Source: CAIWHR01 sp035541655 (lineage in GTDB: Bacteria > Pseudomonadota > Gammaproteobacteria > Burkholderiales > Casimicrobiaceae). From it: a DNA stretch of 64,000 bases. Of the stretch, positions 28,391-36,782 are shown in pieces. The position numbers were made by a program, and so were the translations under genes. Under the pieces are notes generated by a model. The model saw nothing but the letters and a program-made list of their open reading frames with translations, made no database searches and was not told where the DNA came from. Numbering within the stretch: position 1 is the first letter of the stretch; each line of letters opens with the position of its first letter. The stretch lies in NCBI GenBank assembly GCA_035541655.1, contig DATKMY010000168.1:18343-82342 (forward strand), given 5' to 3'.

Positions 28391-29662
28391 TTAGAAGTTG
28401 TGCCACATACCGAACGCGAGACCCTGCGGACGGCCGCCGTTCGCGATCGTGTAGTTGTTGACGTTGAAGTTGTAGGCAGCGAGCGAGTCGTTGGCGATCT
28501 TCACGTAGCCGGCCCACACGCTCGTCCGCTTCGACAGCGGATACGTGTAGCTGATTTCGTAGAAGTTCGCGCCGCCGTTGCCGCCCGCAGCCAGGCCGCC
28601 CACGCGGGCACATGCCACCGTGCCGTTCTGGCAACCCGTCGTGACAGCCGACCCCTTGCCTTCCTGCGCCCACGACCAGTTGAAGTAGATCTGGCCCGGG
28701 CCCGCGTCGATCGTCGCGCCGATACCGAACATGTTGCGGGTCAGCTCGGTCTGCGACGCGCCCGGGAAAGCCGGGCTGCCTGCCGCGTTGTTGAAGCAGT
28801 TCGAAGCCTGGCCGAGCGTCCAGCAATCGTAGTTCGTCTTTTCGTAGACCGCGCCGATGTAGACCTTCGGGAACTGATAGCCGCCCGCGATCGACCACGC
28901 ATAGTCGTTCAGGTTGCGGCCGCGCGCCTGCACGTTGTACTGGAATGCGCCACCTAGGCGGACCGGGCCGTTGTTGTAGAACACGCCGCCCGAGTACACG
29001 CCGGTGTTCGGCGCTGCCTGCGCGGTGCCGCCTTCCGTGCCGTTCCCCGGGCCGTTGCCGTATTGCATCTGGATCTGGAAGCCCGAGAACACCGGCGAAT
29101 CCCACCGCACCGAATTGCTGACGCGATCGTCGAAGCCGCCGTTGGCCTTCGACGTCCAGCCCTGCGCCCACAGCGATGCCGTACCCATGATGCTCGTGAG
29201 CAGCGTGGGGTTGTCACCGAAGAGCTCGTGGATGTTGTCGTACGGGGCGTGGAAGCGACCCATGCGGAACGTACCCCAGTTGCCTTGCAGGCCGACGAAC
29301 GAGTCGCGGCCGGCGATCGTGCCGCTGCCGTTATCGGGGTTGACCGAGTTTTCGACCTGGAAGATCGCATTCAGCCCACCACCCAGCGATTCGGTGCCGC
29401 GGATGCCGAAGCGCGACGAGTTCGAGCTCACGCGGAACTGCGTGGGGTTCGTCGTGATACACCCGTTGATCGACCCGGCGTTGGGACCGACGGAGCACGA
29501 AGCCGGCTGCACGATGCCCGGATACGGGTTGACGTACTTGCCGTTGACGAACTCGAAGTCCAGGTTGAGGCGACCGTACAGCGTGACGTTCGCGGTCTGC
29601 GCTTGCGCCAGCGGTGCGGCCAGCAGGCCCGCAATGGCGACAGCGACGAGTTTCTTGTTCAT
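28391..29662 (-). CDS. Gram-negative porin (copy 2)
   Basis: 423 residues: signal peptide (MNKKL... to APLAQAQ), NVTLYGRLNLDFEFVNG, Tyr/Gly/Asn-rich beta-barrel strands, and a terminal WHNF ending in Phe. General-diffusion trimeric porin of the outer membrane. AGGAGAG precedes the ATG. It is longer than copy 1, mostly through inserted loops (for example two Cys-containing stretches). A sigma-54-like site lies 87 nt upstream, which sets it apart from its paralogue. Confidence 0.94.
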   Translation of the reverse strand: MNKKLVAVAIAGLLAAPLAQAQTANVTLYGRLNLDFEFVNGKYVNPYPGIVQPASCSVGPNAGSINGCITTNPTQFRVSSNSSRFGIRGTESLGGGLNAIFQVENSVNPDNGSGTIAGRDSFVGLQGNWGTFRMGRFHAPYDNIHELFGDNPTLLTSIMGTASLWAQGWTSKANGGFDDRVSNSVRWDSPVFSGFQIQMQYGNGPGNGTEGGTAQAAPNTGVYSGGVFYNNGPVRLGGAFQYNVQARGRNLNDYAWSIAGGYQFPKVYIGAVYEKTNYDCWTLGQASNCFNNAAGSPAFPGASQTELTRNMFGIGATIDAGPGQIYFNWSWAQEGKGSAVTTGCQNGTVACARVGGLAAGGNGGANFYEISYTYPLSKRTSVWAGYVKIANDSLAAYNFNVNNYTIANGGRPQGLAFGMWHNF

Positions 29663-30073
29663 GGAGTCTCTCCTCTAGCGGATAAAATTGGCAAGAAAAC
29701 CGTCTTTTGGGCTTGCCGTCGGAAACCTTCTCAGCGAATTCGAGAAGTTGCAGCCATTGTGCCAAACCGCGCGACCCCGAGGCAACGAAAAGTCCCGGTG
29801 GGGGATGAGGGACTGCGGCGCTGTTGTTAAAACGCGACAGCGGATAGCGGTTGCTGGGTCGATACGGGGCTAAAGCTGTGGGTCGGGTGGGACTTGAAAA
29901 ACGGCCGCTAAACTCATGATCGGCATCGGAAAACCTAATCAGTTGGACCGTGACGCCCACGTGGCCCTGGGCACGGGTCATTTTGTGGGGTTTTCCGGTT
30001 TGGGCGAGCTCCGGAAAGCGAAAAATGCGCGCTCGACGCGTGGCCCTGCGGGAGCCTCGCGCGGCAGCTTCCG
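29663..30073. other. 411-nt intergenic region between divergent porin and sugar-transferase genes
   Basis: No supportable gene. It holds the porin ribosome site, the sigma-54-like site (29749-29764), an imperfect inverted repeat (29948-29976, arms CCGTG-acg-CCCA and TGGGCACGG) and a second one (29992-29998 with 30011-30017, TTTCCGG/CCGGAAA). Either could be a regulator site. It is richer in A/T than its surroundings. Confidence 0.6.
29749..29764 (-). promoter_or_regulatory. Sigma-54-like (-24/-12) promoter of porin copy 2
   Basis: The minus strand reads TGGCACAATGGCTGCA. The invariant GG and GC pairs are exactly 12 nt apart as in the consensus TGGCAC-N5-TTGCW; only two preferred bases differ. 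The predicted start would give a 5' leader of about 75 nt. About 300 nt of non-coding DNA lies upstream, room for an enhancer-binding protein. Confidence 0.55.
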
Positions 30074-31084
30074 ATGAGCGGTTTACCGCTCTCGCCGTGG
30101 CTTGCCATGGCTGCCGCGGCAGCGTTATCGGCGCTGACGCTCGCGTTGCTCGGGTACGGTCGCGCACATCTGCCGCTCGATCATCCGATCGATCGCTCGC
30201 TGCATCGAAAGCCCGTGCTCCGCGCGGGCGGAATCGCGATCTGGGCCGGGTTCGTGCCCGTAGCGCTCGTGCTTCACGCGCAGTTCGAATCGGGCGCCGT
30301 CTGGCTCGCCGCGTTCGTCGCGGTCGCCGCCGTGTCGATCGCCGATGATTGGCGCGGCGTTCGGCCCGGCATGCGGCTCACCGTGCACGCGGTTGCGGCG
30401 CTCGCGATCTCCGTGGCGGTTTTTCGGCGCAGCGCGGACGGCGTTTCGGCGGCCGACGCATTCGTCATCGTCATCGCCGCGCTCGCGATCGTCTGGTCGG
30501 CGAATCTCTTCAACTTCATGGACGGCAGCGATGGCCTGGCGGCACTGATGGCCGCGTGCGGGTTCGGCGCGTACGGCGCCGCCGCGCTCAATGCGGGCGA
30601 GCCCGCGGACGTCTACCTGGCGCTTGCCGCGGCGACGCTGCCGTTTCTCGTTGTCAACCTTCCTCCGGCACGCGTGTTCATGGGCGACGGCGGCTCGGTT
30701 CCGCTCGGATTTCTCGCCGCCGCATTCGGACTTTCGGGCATCCGCGCGCAGATCTGGCCGAGCTGGTTTCCCGTGCTCGTGTTTCTTCCGTTCATCGCTG
30801 ACACGCTGCTGACGATCATCCGCCGCGCCGTTGCGCGCGAAAACCTTTTCCGGGCGCACAAGACGCATTACTATCAGCGCCTTCATCGAATGGGTGCCGG
30901 GCACGCGGGAACGTTGCTCTTTTACGGAGTTCTCGTCGCCGGCACCAGCGCTTCCGCGTACCTTGCGCTCGTTACGAACCCTGCGGCCGGCTGGCAGGTG
31001 CTCGGCGCATGGGCGGTCGCGATCGGCGGATTTTTCGCCGGCATTGATTATCATTGGCGCAGATGTTCACCAGGGCAGCAATGA
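30074..31084 (+). CDS. Polyprenyl-phosphate sugar-1-phosphate transferase (WecA/MraY family)
   Basis: 336-residue membrane protein with about ten spans. The family motifs are present in order: DDWRGVRP (Asp pair near 90), NLFNFMDGSDGLA (about 150), FMGDGGSVPLG, and the cytoplasmic HKTHYYQRLHR loop. Such enzymes start surface glycan synthesis by joining a nucleotide-activated HexNAc to undecaprenyl phosphate. Its stop overlaps the next ATG (ATGA), so it is coupled to the sugar dehydratase gene. Which sugar is used is not readable. Confidence 0.9.
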   Translation: MSGLPLSPWLAMAAAAALSALTLALLGYGRAHLPLDHPIDRSLHRKPVLRAGGIAIWAGFVPVALVLHAQFESGAVWLAAFVAVAAVSIADDWRGVRPGMRLTVHAVAALAISVAVFRRSADGVSAADAFVIVIAALAIVWSANLFNFMDGSDGLAALMAACGFGAYGAAALNAGEPADVYLALAAATLPFLVVNLPPARVFMGDGGSVPLGFLAAAFGLSGIRAQIWPSWFPVLVFLPFIADTLLTIIRRAVARENLFRAHKTHYYQRLHRMGAGHAGTLLFYGVLVAGTSASAYLALVTNPAAGWQVLGAWAVAIGGFFAGIDYHWRRCSPGQQ

Positions 31085-32988
31085 CAAGACCCCAAAACTT
31101 CAGGGCGTGGCTCGCGCTGTGCCACGACCTCGCCGCCACCGCCCTCGCGTGGGGCGCGATGTACCTGGTCCGCTTCAACCTCGACTTCCACGAGCCCTAT
31201 CTCGCGGACATGGCGATCACGCTCGCGTGGATCCTGCCGCTGCAGGGGACGATCTTCGTTGCGTTCGGCCTCTACCGGGGGCTCTGGCGTTTCGCGAGCT
31301 TGCTCGACCTGCGGCGCATCGTCTTCGCCGCGGGCCTCGGCGCGCTTCTGATACCGCTGGTGCTGGTGATGCTGCAGCTCCATTTCGTCGTCCCGCGCAG
31401 CGTGCTGATCTTCTACCCGATCGTGCTGATCTTCGTGATGGCGGGGGACCGCTTCGCGTATCGGATCTGGAAGGAGCATCGCCTCTACAGCCCGCTGGCC
31501 GCACTCGGCGAGCCCGTGCTGGTGATCGGCGCGGGCGAAGCGGGCGCGCGTCTCACGCGCGAATTCGCGCGGAGCCGGCAGTGGCGCGTGGTCGGCCTCG
31601 TCGACGACGATCCGGCGAAGCACGGGCGGATGGTGCACAACGTCACCGTGCTGGGGCCGATCTCGAGCCTTCCCGGGTGGGCGAGGAAGTATGGCGTGCG
31701 CCAGGTAATCATCGCGCTGCCGTCGGCCGCGCACGGCGTGCGCCGCCGCGTCGCCGAGATCTGCGCGGACGCGGGGATCGAAGTGCTGACGGTGCCTTCG
31801 TACGAGGACCTGATCAGCGGCCGCTCGGCGCTCACGACGATCCGGACGATCGAGTTGGACGACCTGCTCGGCCGCGACCCGGTCGTGCTCGACAACGCCG
31901 GCCTGGGGGAGTGGCTCGGCAATCGCGTCGTCATGGTCACCGGCGCCGGCGGCTCGATCGGCGCCGAGCTCTGCCGCCACATCGCGCGCTACCGTCCGGC
32001 GAAGGTCGTGCTGTTCGACATCTCGGAGGCTGCCGTCTACGAGATTCAGACCGCGTTGGCGGACGCGTTTCCGCAGCTTCCGCTCGCGACGGTCGTGGGC
32101 GACGTCAAGCACGGCGCGCTCGTCGAAGAGGTGCTCGCGCGCGAGCGCCCGGGCGTGATCTTCCATGCGGGCGCCTACAAGCACGTGCCGTTGATGGAAG
32201 AGACGAACGCCTGGGCCGCCGTGCGCAACAACGCGTACGGCACGTGGGTGCTCGCGACTGCGGCGATCGCCGCGAAGATCGAGAAGTTCGTGCTCGTGTC
32301 CTCCGACAAGGCGGTGAACCCGACCAACGTGATGGGCGCGACCAAGCGGCTTGCCGAGATTGTCTGCCGCAGCCTCTCCGGCCGCGGAACGCAGTTCGTC
32401 ATCGTGCGCTTCGGCAACGTGTTCGGCAGCGCGGGCAGCGTCATCCCCCGCTTCCGCGAGCAGATCGCACGCGGGGGCCCGGTGACGGTCACTCACCCCG
32501 ACATCACGCGCTACTTCATGTCGCTCTCGGAGGCAACGCAGTTGCTGCTGCAGGCTGCGCTGCAAGGCAAGGGTGGCGAGATTCTCGTTCTCGACATGGG
32601 CGAGCCGGTGCGTATCGTCGATCTCGCGCATGACATGATCCGCCTCTCCGGTGCCGATCCCGATCGCATCGCCATCGTCTTCACGGGCCTGCGTCCGGGC
32701 GAGAAGCTCTTCGAAGAGCTCCTCACCTCCGAGGAGGCGACGTTGCCCACGCCGCACCCGAAACTGCGCATCGCGCTCGCGCGTGCCGCGAACGTCGACG
32801 CCGTGGGGCAGATGGTCGCGTGGTGCGAGCGCGATCGCGCCGCCGACGACGCCGAAGTGCGGGCGCGGCTGAAGGCGTGGATTCCGGAATACATGCCGCC
32901 TGCCGGCGCTCCGGTTCAGCCGATGCCGGTCGAGAGCGCCGACGACGTCGCGTCGCCCCTGCCGCTGCGCGCGCCGCGGCGACGGTAG
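31081..32988 (+). CDS. Membrane-bound UDP-sugar 4,6-dehydratase (FlaA1/CapD/WbpM family)
   Basis: 635 residues: four N-terminal membrane spans (about 10-120), a first Rossmann-like CoA-binding-type domain (VLVIGAGEAGARL), then a short-chain dehydrogenase domain (VTGAGGSIGAEL, about 290). The active site reads SSDKAVNPTNVMGATKR, with Met where most dehydratases have Tyr. This is the S-M-K triad of WbpM-type enzymes. Likely makes a UDP-4-keto-6-deoxy-HexNAc for surface polysaccharide. ATG 31081 is chosen for the 4-nt overlap; ATG 31063 is possible. Confidence 0.93.
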   Translation: MTRPQNFRAWLALCHDLAATALAWGAMYLVRFNLDFHEPYLADMAITLAWILPLQGTIFVAFGLYRGLWRFASLLDLRRIVFAAGLGALLIPLVLVMLQLHFVVPRSVLIFYPIVLIFVMAGDRFAYRIWKEHRLYSPLAALGEPVLVIGAGEAGARLTREFARSRQWRVVGLVDDDPAKHGRMVHNVTVLGPISSLPGWARKYGVRQVIIALPSAAHGVRRRVAEICADAGIEVLTVPSYEDLISGRSALTTIRTIELDDLLGRDPVVLDNAGLGEWLGNRVVMVTGAGGSIGAELCRHIARYRPAKVVLFDISEAAVYEIQTALADAFPQLPLATVVGDVKHGALVEEVLARERPGVIFHAGAYKHVPLMEETNAWAAVRNNAYGTWVLATAAIAAKIEKFVLVSSDKAVNPTNVMGATKRLAEIVCRSLSGRGTQFVIVRFGNVFGSAGSVIPRFREQIARGGPVTVTHPDITRYFMSLSEATQLLLQAALQGKGGEILVLDMGEPVRIVDLAHDMIRLSGADPDRIAIVFTGLRPGEKLFEELLTSEEATLPTPHPKLRIALARAANVDAVGQMVAWCERDRAADDAEVRARLKAWIPEYMPPAGAPVQPMPVESADDVASPLPLRAPRRR

Positions 32989-33001
32989 AAGTGCGCTCGC
33001 G

Positions 33002-34171
33002 CTAGGCCGTCGGTGCGGTCGTCCCCGGCCCGGTTGCCGGCGCGCTCGCGGCGAGAAGATCGCGGTAGAGCAGCACAAGCGACAGCGTCGTCGCCGCCGG
33101 CGAGAGCGGCAGTGCCGCGCGGCGCGCATTCTCACCCAGACGCGCACGCATCGCCGGATCGGCGAGCGAATGCATTGCCGCCACGAGCGCGGCGGTGTCG
33201 GTCGCCGCGAACGCGAGACCGCACTGATGCTCGCCCAGCATCTCTGCAACGCCGGATTTCGAGCTGGCGATGACGGAAAGACCGCAGGCCATCGCCTCGA
33301 GGGCCGTGTCGGGCGAGGGATCGTAGATCGAAGGGGCGACGAACACGTCGGCGGCGCCGAAGTACGGCCGCAGATCCGCGTGCGGGTCGGCGGCCGTCAC
33401 CCGGCTGACCACACCTCGGACCTGCGCGTGCGCGCGAATCCGTCGGGCCGCCTGCGACGAGCAGACCACGACGAGATGGGCAGGCGGCGGCGTTGCCGCG
33501 AGCGCATCGACCACAGTGGCATAGGCGCACTGCTCAACGTCGCGGCAGACAACGAGGAAGATGAGCGCGCCCGCGTCGATCCGCAGCCACTTGAGCGTTT
33601 TCTCGCGCCGTGCCCGAACCCCCGGGTGGAAGCGCTCGCCGTCGACGGGGTTGTACACGACGCTCAACTTCGACTCCGGAACCGCAAAGCGCGCGCGAAT
33701 TTCGTCGCGGACCATCCGCGACTTACAGATGACGGCGCGGAGCCACGGGCTCGCAAACAGGCGTGCCTCGGTCCGCCGCAGGTAGCGACCGTACGCCGAG
33801 CACGCGAGCGAGACCCGCTCGAGCGCTTCGGCATGCTTGCGCTGCTCCTCCACCCGGACGGCATGAACGCCGTCGCCCGCGAGGTAGACGTCGCAGCAGA
33901 GCATCGGCGCGTGCGCTTCGACGAGGGTCGGAAGCGTCCTGCGAATCGAGCGGCAAGCGGCGTTCGCGAAGCCCCAGTCGCGCCAGAGCGTGCCGACGAA
34001 GTACGGATTGCAGATCACCGGCTCCATCAGCTGCAGCCGCGTCTGCGGCCAGGCGCGCGTATAGAGCGAAACCGCCACGTTCCGCTCGAGCAGCGCTTCG
34101 AGCGCTCGTTCGGTGACGCGCTCGACAGCGCCGTCGGGGTTGTAGTACTGCCGAACGATCGCGAAGCGCAT
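33002..34171 (-). CDS. Glycosyltransferase family 4 protein
   Basis: 389-residue GT-B glycosyltransferase. N-terminal RQYYNPDGAVERVT, a VVYNPVDGERFHPG linker, and a C-terminal donor site PSIYDPSPDTALEAMACGLSVIAS, whose Glu pair fits the family E-x7-E pattern. It resembles lipopolysaccharide-core transferases of the WaaG kind, though donor and acceptor are not determined. It converges on the dehydratase gene (13-nt gap) and diverges from argB. ATG 34171 was taken over upstream alternatives because MRFAIV is the normal start. Confidence 0.85.
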   Translation of the reverse strand: MRFAIVRQYYNPDGAVERVTERALEALLERNVAVSLYTRAWPQTRLQLMEPVICNPYFVGTLWRDWGFANAACRSIRRTLPTLVEAHAPMLCCDVYLAGDGVHAVRVEEQRKHAEALERVSLACSAYGRYLRRTEARLFASPWLRAVICKSRMVRDEIRARFAVPESKLSVVYNPVDGERFHPGVRARREKTLKWLRIDAGALIFLVVCRDVEQCAYATVVDALAATPPPAHLVVVCSSQAARRIRAHAQVRGVVSRVTAADPHADLRPYFGAADVFVAPSIYDPSPDTALEAMACGLSVIASSKSGVAEMLGEHQCGLAFAATDTAALVAAMHSLADPAMRARLGENARRAALPLSPAATTLSLVLLYRDLLAASAPATGPGTTAPTA

Positions 34172-34313
34172 CACCGACCACGATAGCAAATATCGGGACG
34201 CGATGTCCCGCCGGGAAGGCGCGCGGCCGGGACGGCTCAGTCAGGGCTTACTCGGTCGCGCGGACGCGCGGCGCGAGATTTTCGGAGGCCCATGGCGTCT
34301 CCGGCGCTTCCGG

Positions 34314-34319
34314 TACAAT
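34314..34319 (+). promoter_or_regulatory. Possible -10 box for argB
   Basis: TACAAT, 38 nt before the argB ATG, in the 185-nt divergent gap. No matching -35 hexamer is evident 16-18 nt upstream, so support is modest. Confidence 0.35.
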
Positions 34320-34356
34320 CGAGCCGGTCCGTCCTGGACGCCGCTGCATCCCCGTC

Positions 34357-35274
34357 ATGCCGATCGACGTCGTCAACGCCGCTATGAAGGCGCAGATTCT
34401 GGCCGAGGCGCTGCCTTATATCCAGCGCTTCCACGACAAGACGATCATCGTCAAGTACGGCGGCAACGCGATGACCGAACCGGCGCTCAAGGCAGGGTTT
34501 GCCCGCGACGTCGTGATGCTGAAGCTCGTCGGGATGAATCCGGTGATCGTCCACGGCGGCGGCCCGCAGATCGGTGATCTGCTGAAGAGGATGGGGATTC
34601 GCAGCGAGTTCCGGCAGGGGATGCGCGTCACCGACGAGCACGTGATGAACGTCGTCGAAATGGTGCTCGGCGAGTTGAACCAGGAGATCGTGGGCCTGAT
34701 CAACCAGCACGGCGGCAAGGCTGTCGGCCTCACCGGTCAGGACGGGGCGTTCATCCACGCCCGCAAGATGCTGCTGAAGAGCGAGGCGAATCACGACGAG
34801 ACGATCGATATCGGCTTCGTCGGCGAGATCGAGCGCATCGACCCCGAGATCATCCAGCTGCTCGATTCGCGCGACTTCATCCCGGTGGTCGCGCCGATCG
34901 GCGTCGGCGCCGACGGCGTTGCCTACAACATCAACGCCGATCTGGTCGCGGGCAAGCTCGCCGAGACCCTGAAGGCGGAGAAGCTCGTGCTGATGACCAA
35001 CACCGTAGGCGTCCTCGATCGCGACGGGAACCTGCTCACCGGACTCACGGCGAGCCGGATCGACGCGCTGTTCGCGGACGGCACGATCCACGGCGGCATG
35101 CTGCCCAAGATCGGCTCGGCGCTCGACGCCGTGAAGAACGGCGTGGCGAGCTCGCACATCATCGACGGCCGCGTCGAGCACGCGCTGCTCCTCGAGGTGC
35201 TGACGAACGAAGGCGTGGGCACGATGATCCGTGCCGACGACGCCGAGCCCGTGCACGCGCGCGCGGCGGCTTGA
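34357..35274 (+). CDS. argB: Acetylglutamate kinase
   Basis: 305 residues; phosphorylates N-acetylglutamate in arginine synthesis. Key blocks are IVKYGGNAM, HGGGPQIGDLL, the NINADLVAGKLAE segment and KIGSALDAV. An N-terminal helix of about 25 residues precedes the kinase core, as in arginine-inhibited hexameric enzymes, so feedback inhibition is likely. Followed after 13 nt by slmA. Confidence 0.97.
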   Translation: MPIDVVNAAMKAQILAEALPYIQRFHDKTIIVKYGGNAMTEPALKAGFARDVVMLKLVGMNPVIVHGGGPQIGDLLKRMGIRSEFRQGMRVTDEHVMNVVEMVLGELNQEIVGLINQHGGKAVGLTGQDGAFIHARKMLLKSEANHDETIDIGFVGEIERIDPEIIQLLDSRDFIPVVAPIGVGADGVAYNINADLVAGKLAETLKAEKLVLMTNTVGVLDRDGNLLTGLTASRIDALFADGTIHGGMLPKIGSALDAVKNGVASSHIIDGRVEHALLLEVLTNEGVGTMIRADDAEPVHARAAA

Positions 35275-35287
35275 GGCTCGACCGGCC

Positions 35288-35857
35288 ATGCCGAGCAAAC
35301 CGGGCGAACGCCGCCACCAGATCCTGCAGACGCTCGCTGCGATGCTCGAGAACCCGCGGGCAGAGAAGGTTACGACGGCGGCGCTCGCCTCGAGGCTCGG
35401 CGTCTCCGAGGCGGCGCTCTACCGTCACTTCGCGAGCAAGGCGCAGATGTACGAAGGGCTGATCGAGTTCATCGAGACGACCCTCTTCACGCTCGTCAAC
35501 AAGATCGTCGGCGAAACGCAGGACGGCAGCGCGCAGGCGCAGCAGATCGTCGGCCTGCTCCTCGGCTTCGCCGAGAAGAATCCGGGGATGACGCGCGTGC
35601 TGATCGGCGACGCGCTCGTGAACGAGGACGAGCGGCTGCAGGCGCGGATGAACCAGCTCTACGACCGGATCGAGTCGGCGCTGCGGCAGGCCCTGCGCAT
35701 CGCGCAGGCGAACGGGACATGGCCGGGCGACGCGAATGCCGACGCGAATGTCCTCGTCGCGTTTGTGCTCGGCCGCTGGCACCTCTTCGCGAAGAGCGGC
35801 TTCAAGCGACTGCCCCAGGAAGGCTGGGACGAGCAGCGCAAGTTCCTCTTCGGCTAG
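35288..35857 (+). CDS. slmA: Nucleoid occlusion factor SlmA (TetR family)
   Basis: 189-residue TetR-fold protein: GERRHQILQTLA helix, the HTH ALASRLGVSEAALYRHF, and an all-helical C-terminal domain ending GWDEQRKFLFG. The match to SlmA runs over the full length. SlmA binds chromosomal sites and blocks FtsZ assembly over the nucleoid. Linkage to argB is common in betaproteobacteria. The ATG is taken 13 nt after the argB stop. Confidence 0.93.
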   Translation: MPSKPGERRHQILQTLAAMLENPRAEKVTTAALASRLGVSEAALYRHFASKAQMYEGLIEFIETTLFTLVNKIVGETQDGSAQAQQIVGLLLGFAEKNPGMTRVLIGDALVNEDERLQARMNQLYDRIESALRQALRIAQANGTWPGDANADANVLVAFVLGRWHLFAKSGFKRLPQEGWDEQRKFLFG

Positions 35858-35894
35858 CGCGAGCGCGGCCACGAAGCCTCGACGTCGCGCGCGT

Positions 35895-36665
35895 TCAGGC
35901 ATCCCCGCACACGGCGCACGCCGGATCGCGCGTGACCCGCACTTCGCGCCAGCGCATCGCGAGCGCGTCGAGGATGAGCAGGCGTCCCGCGAGGGACTGG
36001 CCGACGCCGGCGAGCACCTTGAGCGCTTCGGCGGCCTGCGTCGCTCCGACGATGCCGACGATCGGCGCGAACACCCCCATCACCGCGCATCGCGTCTCTT
36101 CGAGCGCCTCGCCTTCGCCGAACAGGCAGTGATAGCAGGGCGAAGCGGGGTCGCGGCGATCGAACACCGCGATCTGGCCGTCGAAGCGGATCGCGGCGCC
36201 GGATACCAGCGGCGTCTTGCACGCGACGCAGGCGCGATTCACCGCATGACGGGTGGCGAAGTTGTCGCAGCAGTCGACGACGATGTCGACGCGCTCGGCG
36301 AGCGCATCGAGCTCCTCGGCACCGATCCGGCCTTCGATCGTGTCGACGGTGACCAGCGGATTGATCGCGGAGAGGCGACCGCTCGCGGCGGCGACTTTCG
36401 GCGTGCCGACGTCGGCCGTCGAATACAGGATCTGGCGCTGGAGGTTGGTCAGGTCGACCCGATCGGGATCGGCGAGAATCAGCGAGCCGACGCCGGCCGC
36501 TGCCAGAAACTGCGCGACCGGCGCGCCCAGGCCGCCGACGCCGACGACGAGCGCGCTTGCGGCGGCGAAACGCTCCTGCGCCTCGATCCCGAGCTCGGGT
36601 AGCAGGATGTGGCGGCTATAGCGCAACAGCGCGTTGTCGTCGAGCGGGAGGGGATCGCGATTCAT
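35895..36665 (-). CDS. moeB: Molybdopterin-synthase adenylyltransferase (MoeB/ThiF family)
   Basis: 256 residues of the E1-like family: ATP loop VVGVGGLGAPV (about 40), the RQILYS-x2-DVG segment, DCCDNFATRH, and two zinc-binding Cys pairs (CYHC near 175 and CAVC at the C-terminus). It adenylates the C-terminal Gly of a sulfur carrier (MoaD or ThiS). No rhodanese domain is fused. It reads downstream of ctpA but is separated by a terminator. Confidence 0.92.
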   Translation of the reverse strand: MNRDPLPLDDNALLRYSRHILLPELGIEAQERFAAASALVVGVGGLGAPVAQFLAAAGVGSLILADPDRVDLTNLQRQILYSTADVGTPKVAAASGRLSAINPLVTVDTIEGRIGAEELDALAERVDIVVDCCDNFATRHAVNRACVACKTPLVSGAAIRFDGQIAVFDRRDPASPCYHCLFGEGEALEETRCAVMGVFAPIVGIVGATQAAEALKVLAGVGQSLAGRLLILDALAMRWREVRVTRDPACAVCGDA

Positions 36666-36732
36666 CTGACGAGCTCGCTGTCGTCCGATGATAGCGCCTC
36701 GCGCGATGTTCGCGCGGGGCGCGGCGCGCTCC

Positions 36733-36762
36733 AAACGAAAACGCCCGGCGTCGCCGGGCGTT
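36733..36762 (-). terminator. Intrinsic terminator after ctpA
   Basis: On the minus strand an 11-nt inverted repeat (36762-36752 with 36750-36740, effectively a 9-bp stem and short loop) runs into TTTTCGTTT (to 36733). It lies between the ctpA stop and the moeB start. Confidence 0.85.
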
Positions 36763-36782
36763 CCCCGTGCGCCGGGCGCGCC

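Noticed and set aside
29948..30017. Two inverted repeats upstream of the sugar-transferase gene as defined operators
   Set aside because: Arms are short or bulged and match no motif I can name; kept only as notes in the intergenic entry.
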